From the NCBI GenBank assembly GCA_035654775.1, contig DASRWB010000006.1:1-30663 (forward strand): a DNA stretch of 30,663 nt. The letters are read 5' to 3'. Shown piece by piece: positions 16,147 to 23,610 of this stretch. A program made the translations under genes and the position numbers. The notes beneath the pieces are model-generated. The model saw nothing but the letters and a program-made list of their open reading frames with translations. It had not been told where the DNA came from and made no database searches. The number at the start of each line of letters is the position of its first letter. The first letter of the stretch is position 1. Source of the stretch: HKST-UBA85 sp035654775. Lineage in GTDB: Bacteria > Bacteroidota > Bacteroidia > Flavobacteriales > Flavobacteriaceae.

Positions 16147-17076
16147 TTGAATTTTCATTTTCCGCAGAACATTCTGGACTATGACTAAAAATATTAAAAC
16201 TTCTTTGGGTTGGTTTACCAATACTCTCTGTTTCCAGTTCAGGTTTTGTTTATCTATTTTTTCAAAATAACTTCTTCCTTTTTCCTTATTGCTGGAAAGT
16301 ATATATTTTAAACCAATAGAAAACCTATTTATGTCTAAGTACCTTTTTAATGAAGGATTACTTTTTGCAATACTTTCATAATTATCCAAATTGATAAAAT
16401 GTCTCAAGTTGGTATTGGTGTTACTCAATCTGTTTTCTGCATGAAGGTTGTGTATTGCTGAAACCTTATTGCTGAAAGCAATAGGGTGTTTTAATGCAAT
16501 TCTAATCCACATGTCGGTATCTTCACCAGCACCAAGGGTAATGGTGTCGTCAAAAAGACCAATTGTTTCAAACGTATTTTTTGGAATGGCTACAGCAGAA
16601 GCCCAAGCAATGGAATTGTAAATGCTGGACTCAAAATAGTTTTGAACAATTCCAGACCATTCAAAGCCTTTTGGAATGTCTTTGAATTTGCATTCTAGAA
16701 ATCTTTCTCCAGATTTTTTTACATAAGCAGTTGCATATAGTCCACAATTAGGAAAGTTTTGTATTAGTTGCAGCAAGTCCTTTAAATGGTTTTTCTCCCA
16801 CAAATCATCTGCATCCAGAAAGGCAATAAAATCAGCCTTAGCTTCTAAAATCCCTGTGTTTCGGGCATGTGAAACGCCGCTGTTTTCAATAGAAATCAGG
16901 CGTATTCTCGAGTCCTTAAAAGCGCGTACTTTTTCCGGGCTTTTATCGGTAGACCCATCATTGACCACAATAACCTCAAAATCCTGAAAGGCTTGATTCA
17001 GAACACTGTGCAGCGTTTTTTCAATATAATTTTCTTTGTTGTACAAAGGGATTACTACGGAAAAATAAGGCTTCAT
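16129..17076 (-). CDS. GT2 glycosyltransferase (315 aa)
   Basis: Family 2 (GT-A fold) transferase, cytosolic face of the membrane. FSVVIPLYNKENYIEKTL, VIVVNDGSTDKSPE, ENSGVSHARNTGI and the metal-binding FLDADDLWEKNHL (about residues 90-102) form the usual series. A later GAGEDTDMWIRIAL block is the acceptor-side ED motif. The sugar is not deducible. The gene is second in a two-gene minus-strand unit after a 1-base gap. Its last 18 bases overlap the end of the plus-strand ketoisomerase gene, so both stop codons lie inside the opposing frame and no terminator separates them. Confidence 0.93.
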   Translation of the reverse strand: MKPYFSVVIPLYNKENYIEKTLHSVLNQAFQDFEVIVVNDGSTDKSPEKVRAFKDSRIRLISIENSGVSHARNTGILEAKADFIAFLDADDLWEKNHLKDLLQLIQNFPNCGLYATAYVKKSGERFLECKFKDIPKGFEWSGIVQNYFESSIYNSIAWASAVAIPKNTFETIGLFDDTITLGAGEDTDMWIRIALKHPIAFSNKVSAIHNLHAENRLSNTNTNLRHFINLDNYESIAKSNPSLKRYLDINRFSIGLKYILSSNKEKGRSYFEKIDKQNLNWKQRVLVNQPKEVLIFLVIVQNVLRKMKIQLTAFH

Positions 17077-17077
17077 A

Positions 17078-17962
17078 TTAGTTTTTAGTCGTTACTAAAA
17101 TACCAAGTCTATATAAATCAAATATAAACAAATTAGGGTTTTTACCTGTCAGGTTTTTCCTAAAACTAGATTTAAAAAAAATGAAAAATTGTTTATAAAG
17201 GATATTAAGTTTGGTTACAGTCAAAAATTTATAAGCCTTAATTAAAGAAATACTACTTGTATCTATAGTTTTATTGGAAAGCAGCGATTTTAAATTTTCT
17301 ATGGCTCGTTCAGTTTTCTTTAAAAACTCAACATTTGTATCTATTCCGTTATGATAAACTTCGTTATCTAAGTGAAATACTTTTACATTATTTTTCTTTA
17401 AACAAGAACCAAAATAATAATCCATTCCATAAGACTTGCCAAGAGTATCAGTAAATAATTTTTGATAGATTTTTTTTTGAACTAATACATTGCCAGATGT
17501 AACTATTTTATAAGGGTTTTTATTTCTTGTTGCTGCATTTATTTCTTCTCTTAAACGACCAAATGTATAGCGTAGTTCTTTATGTTCGGCATGGGATGTA
17601 TTTCCATAAGACAAACCTCCAAAATAAATCGAGTAATTTAAACGGATTGCTTTTACATAATTTACTAAAAAAGTATTTTCTTTAGGAAAAACATCAGCAT
17701 CAAGCAACAATAGCCAGCTATATTGTGCCATTTCAGCAAGTTTTTGTCTCCTTGCTGTTCTTCCCAAATTGGTTTGAGATTCTATAAACTTAGAGTTGGT
17801 TAAACGGTTTATTTTTTGATTTTCAACATTTAGTTTTGACAATGAACCGTCATCCATGCAAATCAATTCAAAATCAATATCCAATGCCAAGGCTTGTTTT
17901 TCCAGCTCGCAAGCCAGCGGATAGGCATTGTAATTATATGTTGGGATAAGTATTGAAAGCAT
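17078..17962 (-). CDS. GT2 glycosyltransferase (294 aa)
   Basis: Family 2 transferase with MLSILIPTYNYNAYPLACEL at the N-terminus, ELICMDDGSLSKLN, NLGRTARRQKLAEMA, the metal-binding LLLLDADVFPKENTF (about 83-97), and GNVLVQKKIYQKL with GMDYYFGSCLKKN in the acceptor half. It probably extends the same surface glycan as its neighbours. First gene of a tight minus-strand pair. A minus-strand TAGCTTTG box ends 11 bases before its ATG. It diverges from the beta-helix gene with 65 bases between starts. Strongly AT-rich. Confidence 0.9.
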   Translation of the reverse strand: MLSILIPTYNYNAYPLACELEKQALALDIDFELICMDDGSLSKLNVENQKINRLTNSKFIESQTNLGRTARRQKLAEMAQYSWLLLLDADVFPKENTFLVNYVKAIRLNYSIYFGGLSYGNTSHAEHKELRYTFGRLREEINAATRNKNPYKIVTSGNVLVQKKIYQKLFTDTLGKSYGMDYYFGSCLKKNNVKVFHLDNEVYHNGIDTNVEFLKKTERAIENLKSLLSNKTIDTSSISLIKAYKFLTVTKLNILYKQFFIFFKSSFRKNLTGKNPNLFIFDLYRLGILVTTKN

Positions 17963-17973
17963 AAATAGATTTT

Positions 17974-17981
17974 CAAAGCTA
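17974..17981 (-). promoter_or_regulatory. -7 box for the minus-strand GT2 pair
   Basis: On the minus strand the bases read TAGCTTTG, a full TAnnTTTG match ending 11 bases before the ATG at 17962. The leader would be very short. No -33 element recognised. Confidence 0.45.
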
Positions 17982-18014
17982 AGTAAATTTTACATGTAAT
18001 TGGTATGATAGTTG

Positions 18015-18022
18015 TAATTTTG
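18015..18022 (+). promoter_or_regulatory. -7 box directly before the beta-helix gene
   Basis: TAATTTTG matches TAnnTTTG and ends only five bases before the ATG at 18028. If used, the transcript would begin at or next to the start codon (leaderless or nearly so). A chance match in AT-rich DNA is possible. Confidence 0.35.
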
Positions 18023-18027
18023 AAACC

Positions 18028-19620
18028 ATGAAGAAAATTTTACTTTTTATTTTGGGAATGTTGCTTTGGACACTTGCCTTTCCGCAACGCGAATTCCATG
18101 TATTTCCCGAAAATCACAAGCATACACCGGGAACCCAAGCCGGTGACGGCAGTTTGCAAAACCCTTGGGATTTACAAACGGCATTCAACCAAAAACCTGC
18201 TGCAGTTACCGGCGGCGATACCCTTTGGCTGCATGGCGGCATATATTCCGGCAGATTTATAAGCCAGCTAAACAGTACCGAAACCGGAAAGTATATCACC
18301 GTTTCAGCCTATAAAAATGAAAAGGTAGTGCTTAACGGAAATGTATCCTCTGAATTGAAAGCCGTACTTCAGGTGAAAGGAAAACAGGTAATTTACAAAA
18401 ATTTTGAGATTACTTTTTTAGGTGAATTTTCCCGAAATGCAAAAGACAAAAGCTTTGAAAAGGTAGCGGGTATTAACCATACCAACGGGATGAATTGCCA
18501 GTTTATCAATTTGCAAATCCACGATGTTCCGGGTTTGGGCTTCGGTTCATGGAACAGCACCGCAGGAACGGTTATAGAATCATGTTTTATCTATAACAAC
18601 GGGTTTATTGATGCTAACGGAAAAGGCGGTGGCGAAGGCATGTATATACAAAACAGCAGCGATACCCAAACCCGGATAATAAAAAACAATACCATATTCA
18701 ATACCTATTACAAAGGGATTGAAGTATGGTCGGCTAATAGAGATGCTCGTCGCGAGTATGTAAAAAATATCACTTTAGAAAACAATGTAATCTTTAATAG
18801 CGGCTTGCCTTCCGGATATACGGTAGACAATATTATTGTAGGTTCAGATGATCGAAACGGAATTAATATTGCCCGAAACATTACCCTAAACAATAACATA
18901 CTTTACCACAATACAGATTTTTCAAAAAATGAAGTAAACGGAAATGCGCCTTCCTTGACACTGGGATTTACTAAAAATGCACCGGTGGAAAACATACATG
19001 TGGACCACAACCTTATTTTAGGCAGAAATAACGCCTTACGCTTACTGCATGTAAAATCGGTGCATTTCTCAAACAATACAGTATACAGCGGCTACATTCA
19101 CACTCAAAAACAAACCCTGCAGCACATGCTGGATTCAAAATCAACTTTTAAAAACAACCTGTTTTATACCAAAAATGCAAAGCCTATACTTTTTCCAAAA
19201 GGAGAAAAGCACGGTATAAAAGCCATAGCTCATCCGTTTGACTCTAGTGCAAACAACCGCTTTGAACACCTTAAAGCCTTTGACGTAAACCCCATATTGG
19301 ATGTTTCAAGTACGGCATTTGCCCCGCATGCCTATCGGGTGGTGTTGTTTAGTAAAAAGGAAGAAAACGTGACGGTAACTTTTTCAAAGCAAAACCTTGC
19401 TGAAAATTTACGCTATGTTATTAGAGATGTAGAAAACCTTTCAGAAAGTGTAAAAACCGGAACCGTTCCGTCGGATAAAAAGATTGTTTTTCCCATGAAG
19501 TTAAATCAGCGTAAAGCCAACAAAACCCTAGACAATTTCGGCGTTTTTATCATTGAATTTCACAAAGCTGAACCTCAAAAAACAGGGTTTTTTACGAAGC
19601 TTTTCGGATGGATGTTTTAG
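18028..19620 (+). CDS. Secreted right-handed parallel beta-helix protein (530 aa)
   Basis: A 530-residue exported protein with a signal peptide (MKKILLFILGMLLWTLAFPQ). The opening domain (DGSLQNPWDLQTAF, then GGDTLWLHGGIYSGRF) is typical of pectate-lyase-like beta-helix proteins. From about residue 100 to 390 there are repeated short strands with N-rich turns (ESCFIYNNGF, RIIKNNTIFNTYYKGIEV, NITLENNVIFNSG, NITLNNNILYHN, VDHNLILGRNNAL, FSNNTVYSGY, FKNNLFY), the coils of a right-handed helix. A C-terminal beta-rich tail follows; no clear T9SS domain is visible. It may be a polysaccharide lyase or a glycan-binding protein, but no catalytic set was recognised. Next to the glycan cluster yet more GC-rich than it. 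The stop overlaps the opposing ftsE-like stop by four bases. Confidence 0.82.
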   Translation: MKKILLFILGMLLWTLAFPQREFHVFPENHKHTPGTQAGDGSLQNPWDLQTAFNQKPAAVTGGDTLWLHGGIYSGRFISQLNSTETGKYITVSAYKNEKVVLNGNVSSELKAVLQVKGKQVIYKNFEITFLGEFSRNAKDKSFEKVAGINHTNGMNCQFINLQIHDVPGLGFGSWNSTAGTVIESCFIYNNGFIDANGKGGGEGMYIQNSSDTQTRIIKNNTIFNTYYKGIEVWSANRDARREYVKNITLENNVIFNSGLPSGYTVDNIIVGSDDRNGINIARNITLNNNILYHNTDFSKNEVNGNAPSLTLGFTKNAPVENIHVDHNLILGRNNALRLLHVKSVHFSNNTVYSGYIHTQKQTLQHMLDSKSTFKNNLFYTKNAKPILFPKGEKHGIKAIAHPFDSSANNRFEHLKAFDVNPILDVSSTAFAPHAYRVVLFSKKEENVTVTFSKQNLAENLRYVIRDVENLSESVKTGTVPSDKKIVFPMKLNQRKANKTLDNFGVFIIEFHKAEPQKTGFFTKLFGWMF

Positions 19621-20300
19621 TTTTTCCGGGCGACCACTTCAAATACCTTACCTTCGTCACACTTTAGGGTTTTGCTCGGGTATTTCAGTAGCAATGCATA
19701 GTCGTGAGTGGCCATTAAAATGGTATTGCCGTTTTTGTTAATGTCTCGTAATACTTCCATCACTTCTACACTGGTTTGCGGGTCGAGGTTTCCGGTAGGT
19801 TCATCGGCCAAAATAAGTTCCGGATGATTGAGTAAGGCTCGGGCAATAGCCACGCGTTGTTGTTCGCCACCTGAAAGTTCATGAGGATACTTAAAACCTT
19901 TCGTTTTCATGCCAACTTTATCCAAAACTTCTTCCATGCGGGCTTTCATTTCGGATTTATCTTTCCATCCGGTAGCCTGTAACACAAACTGTAAATTGTC
20001 GTTTACGGTTCTGTCGGTAAGCAATTTAAAATCCTGAAAAACCACGCCTAATTTTCGGCGCAAAAAGGGAATGTCTTTTTCTTTGAGGGTTTTAAGGTTG
20101 AAATCTACAATGTGTCCTTCGCCGTGAGTAAGAGCCAAATCGGCATAAAGCGTTTTCATAAAACTGCTTTTTCCGCTTCCGGTTTTCCCTATCAAGTATA
20201 CAAAATCGCCTTTATTTACTTCAATATTTACATCTGAAAGCACCAAACTTCCACCTTGGTAAATAGAAACCTCTTTTAATTGTAATACCGGATTTGACAT
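19617..20300 (-). CDS. ftsE: FtsE-like ABC transporter ATP-binding protein
   Basis: A 227-residue ABC ATPase of the FtsE/LolD/MacB group. FtsE pairs with the membrane protein FtsX to control peptidoglycan hydrolases at the division site. Seen: Walker A GKTGSGKSS (38-46), Q-loop Gln89 in GVVFQDFKLL, signature LSGGEQQRVAIARAL (142-156), Walker B LILADEPTGNLDP (162-174) and the H-loop in MATHDYALL. FVYLIGKTGSGKSSF and KDIPFLRRKLGVVFQDFKLL favour FtsE over lipoprotein exporters. No ftsX is adjacent, so this is an orphan copy. It overlaps the opposing beta-helix gene by four bases at its 3' end and diverges from the TPR gene with 236 bases between starts. Confidence 0.88.
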   Translation of the reverse strand: MSNPVLQLKEVSIYQGGSLVLSDVNIEVNKGDFVYLIGKTGSGKSSFMKTLYADLALTHGEGHIVDFNLKTLKEKDIPFLRRKLGVVFQDFKLLTDRTVNDNLQFVLQATGWKDKSEMKARMEEVLDKVGMKTKGFKYPHELSGGEQQRVAIARALLNHPELILADEPTGNLDPQTSVEVMEVLRDINKNGNTILMATHDYALLLKYPSKTLKCDEGKVFEVVARKN

Positions 20301-20479
20301 AGAAAAAAGTTTTGAGCCGTAAATGTATGATAAAAACTACGAAAAGCGAAAAAGCAACCCCGGAATATAAAGAAATACCCATTGGAAGTACGTTGCTTTA
20401 GAAACGCTATACAGCACAAAGCGGTAAAATTTAGTTACCGTATATTTTTAATAACTTCTTTATAATTATAGCACAATTC

Positions 20480-20512
20480 TTGCGTTATACTTTCCATATT
20501 CATTTACTTTTG
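20480..20512 (+). promoter_or_regulatory. Bacteroidota promoter of the TPR/barrel operon
   Basis: TTG at 20480-20482 and TACTTTTG at 20505-20512 are separated by 22 bases, the -33/-7 arrangement of Bacteroidota promoters. Transcription would start near 20518, about 19 bases before the ATG. The rest of the 236-base gap (20301-20536) holds one distant inverted pair, AAAGCAAC at 20351 and GTTGCTTT at 20392, and nothing else recognisable. Confidence 0.65.
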
Positions 20513-20536
20513 GGTTCAACTAAAAACAATTAACGA

Positions 20537-23500
20537 ATGGCAAAGAAATATGGAGTAGCCATACTACTCGTTTTGTGCTGCATTTTGAGTATAACGGCAC
20601 AGCAATCGGCAGTCTATACCAATGCGTTTACCAATTTTCAAAAAGCACTTACCCTTTACAACAACCAGCAGTATTTGGCTGCACAATCGCTGTTTGAAAA
20701 TGTTAAAAAAACAGCGAAAACCGAAGTTGTGGAATCGGATTGTGCCTATTATATAGCCAATTGTGCGGTGAGACTTAATCAACAAAACGCTGATCAATTG
20801 ATGGAGAATTTTGTAGCCGATTATCCTACAAGTACCAAAAAGAATACGGCCTATGTAGATGTAGGTGATTATTATTTTGAAAACGGAAAATATGCCTACG
20901 CAAGAAAATGGTATGAAAAGGTAGAAGAAGATGCTTTGGCGAGGAACGACCGCGAAAAATTTTATTTCAACAACGGTTATGCCGCGTTTTCCACAAAACA
21001 ATACAGTGTAGCAAAAACCTATTTAAGTCGCGTGGAGAACTCGGCAGAATACGGTTCGCAAGCGAAATACTACATCGGGTTTATGGCTTATGAAGGTGAT
21101 GATTACGATACGGCAAATGAATATTTTGAACAGGTAAGCGACCAGGAAAAATACCGGGAAAAACTATCGTACTATCAGGCCGATTTGAATTTTAAATTAG
21201 GAAACTTTGAAAAAGCCATTGAGCTGGCAAAACAACAACTCTCCACCAGTGACGCTAACGAAGTGTCTGAACTAAACAAAATCATTGGCGAAAGCTATTT
21301 TAACTTGGAGCGCTATGCCGAAGCCATTCCGTATTTAACAGCGTATAAAGGAAAGCAAGGCAAGTGGAACAATACCGATTATTACCAATTGGGGTATGCC
21401 TATTACAAGCAAGGCGATTACCAGAAAGCCGTCAGTGAGTTCAATAAAATCATTGGCGGAAACGATGCTGTAGCACAAAATGCTTACTATCATTTAGGTG
21501 AAAGCTATGTACATCTGGATAAAAAACAAGAAGCATTAAACGCCTTTAGGAATGCTTCACAGATGGATTTTGATTTAAAAATTCAGGAAGATGCCTGGCT
21601 AAACTATGCCAAAATCAGTTATGAAATAGGAAATCCCTATCAATCGGTGCCACAAGTACTTACGGCTTATCTGGATAAATACCCCAAAACACAATACAAA
21701 GAAGAAATAGAAACCTTGCTGATAGATTCATACATAACCTCTAAAAACTATAGCGAAGCCCTAAAACTACTGGAAGGAAAAAAGAGTTTTGAAAACAAAC
21801 AAGCCTACCAAAAAGTAGCTTTTTATCGCGGTGTGGAGCTGTACAACGAAGATAAATATCACGAAGCCCGAGCATTGTTCAATGCCTCTATAAATCAACC
21901 TATAGACCCCAGTTTTGTAGCCCGAGCCACTTACTGGAAGGCCGAAACCGATTACAATTTATCTCATTTTGAAGAAGCGCTTATCGGATATAAGCAATTT
22001 GAACAACAAAACTCAACCACCGTCGAGAAAACAAACCTGGACTACAACTTGGCATATACCTACTTTAAACTGAAAAACTACAACAAAGCAAAAACGTACT
22101 ACATTCAGTTTTTAGAATCCAATACCGAGGACCGAGTGCGCAGAAACGACGCCTATCTGCGTTTAGGTGATGCCTATTTTGTTACAAGTGAATACAAAAA
22201 CGCTATTACAGCCTATGAAAAAGCAATACAAATAGCAGAAATAGATTTGGATTATGCCTATTTTCAAAAAGCAATGAGTCAGGGATTTGCCGGAAACGCA
22301 GGGCAAAAAAATCAGGAGCTGGAAACGTTTATAACCCAACAAAAAAACTCAAAATTTCGGGATGACGCCATGTTTGAACTGGCAAATGCTTATGTAAAAG
22401 AAGGAAACAACGACAGTGCTTTACAAATGTATGAACAGCTTATTTCAGCATACAACCGAAGCCCGTTTGTGCCCAACAGTTTGTTGCGTCAGGGATTGGT
22501 ATACTACAACAACGGAAATAACAATCAAGCCCTTTTAAAATTCAAGCACATAGCCAAAAACTATCCGGAAACCTCGGATGCCACTCAAGCAGTAGCCACT
22601 GCACGATTGATTTATATAGACGAAGGTCGTGTAGACGAATATGCTGCCTGGGTAAAAACCCTGGATTATGTTGAGGTTACCGATGCCGATTTAGACAATA
22701 CCACCTACGAAGCTGCAGAAAAGCAATACCTGGAAAACAAACCCGATGCTGCCATTCGCTTGTTTAATGCCTACTTAAATGAATTTCCGCGAGGTCTACA
22801 TGCGCTTCCGGCACATTTTTATTTGGCGCAGTTGTATTTTCAAAAAGACCTTAAAGAAAACGCAACACCACACTATGAGTACACGATAAATGCCGCACAA
22901 AGTGAGTTTAGTGAAGAAGCCCTTACACGGCTTTCCCAAATTTATTTGGAAGCTAAACAATGGGACAAAGCCATTGCGGTATTACAGCGTTTGGAGCAGG
23001 AAGCAAATTTCCCGCAAAACGTTATTTTCGCACAGTCTAATTTAATGAAGGTAAACTATCAGTTAAACAAGTATACAGAAGCGGTTACTTATGCTGAAAA
23101 AGTATTACAGGATGCTAAAATAGATGCCAAAATAAAAAGTGATGCCCATGTAATTATCGCGCGTTCTGCCTTGAAAACAAACGACGAAACCAAAGCTAAA
23201 AATGCCTATGCGGAAGTGGAACGCATAGCCTCGGGAGAATTAATGGCCGAAGCCTTATACTATAATGCCTATTTTAAACACAAAGAACAAGCTTATGAAG
23301 CGTCAAATGCTACGGTGCAAAAACTGGCTAAAGATTATTCCAGTTACAAATACTACAGTGCCAAAGGACTTGTGCTTATGGCGAAGAATTTTTACGCTTT
23401 AAAAGATGCTTTTCAGGCGACTTACATTCTGGAAAGTGTGATAGAAAACTTTACTGAGTTTGAAGATGTGGTTCAAGAAGCTCAAGAAGAACTCAATCGT

Positions 23501-23551
23501 ATAAAAAGCGAAGAAGCCAAGACAAATGCTTCCATTCAAACACAGGATTAA
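20537..23551 (+). CDS. Large periplasmic TPR-repeat protein (1004 aa)
   Basis: A 1004-residue exported protein with an N-terminal signal sequence (MAKKYGVAILLVLCCILSITAQ). The rest is a long array of about twenty tetratricopeptide units with the A/G-x-x-x-F/Y pattern, for example FQKALTLYNNQQYLAAQSLF, YQLGYAYYKQGDYQKAVSEF, LRLGDAYFVTSEYKNAITAY and LRQGLVYYNNGNNNQALLKF. It is almost certainly a scaffold for protein-protein contact in the periplasm or at the outer membrane. Bacteroidota have several such proteins, some serving gliding or type IX secretion, but I cannot assign this one to PorW/SprE or any other named role. Its promoter is clear and the outer-membrane barrel gene follows it closely, so the two probably act together. 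Confidence 0.88.
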   Translation: MAKKYGVAILLVLCCILSITAQQSAVYTNAFTNFQKALTLYNNQQYLAAQSLFENVKKTAKTEVVESDCAYYIANCAVRLNQQNADQLMENFVADYPTSTKKNTAYVDVGDYYFENGKYAYARKWYEKVEEDALARNDREKFYFNNGYAAFSTKQYSVAKTYLSRVENSAEYGSQAKYYIGFMAYEGDDYDTANEYFEQVSDQEKYREKLSYYQADLNFKLGNFEKAIELAKQQLSTSDANEVSELNKIIGESYFNLERYAEAIPYLTAYKGKQGKWNNTDYYQLGYAYYKQGDYQKAVSEFNKIIGGNDAVAQNAYYHLGESYVHLDKKQEALNAFRNASQMDFDLKIQEDAWLNYAKISYEIGNPYQSVPQVLTAYLDKYPKTQYKEEIETLLIDSYITSKNYSEALKLLEGKKSFENKQAYQKVAFYRGVELYNEDKYHEARALFNASINQPIDPSFVARATYWKAETDYNLSHFEEALIGYKQFEQQNSTTVEKTNLDYNLAYTYFKLKNYNKAKTYYIQFLESNTEDRVRRNDAYLRLGDAYFVTSEYKNAITAYEKAIQIAEIDLDYAYFQKAMSQGFAGNAGQKNQELETFITQQKNSKFRDDAMFELANAYVKEGNNDSALQMYEQLISAYNRSPFVPNSLLRQGLVYYNNGNNNQALLKFKHIAKNYPETSDATQAVATARLIYIDEGRVDEYAAWVKTLDYVEVTDADLDNTTYEAAEKQYLENKPDAAIRLFNAYLNEFPRGLHALPAHFYLAQLYFQKDLKENATPHYEYTINAAQSEFSEEALTRLSQIYLEAKQWDKAIAVLQRLEQEANFPQNVIFAQSNLMKVNYQLNKYTEAVTYAEKVLQDAKIDAKIKSDAHVIIARSALKTNDETKAKNAYAEVERIASGELMAEALYYNAYFKHKEQAYEASNATVQKLAKDYSSYKYYSAKGLVLMAKNFYALKDAFQATYILESVIENFTEFEDVVQEAQEELNRIKSEEAKTNASIQTQD

Positions 23552-23610
23552 TCATGCCTATGAACCCTTTTCGATATACATATTCATTTAAAAACCATAA
23601 ACAAAAGTAT

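Noticed and set aside
20564..21001. 145-aa minus-strand open frame inside the TPR gene
   Set aside because: Its composition (runs of I, F, Y) is the antisense of the TPR repeats; the plus frame is clearly real.
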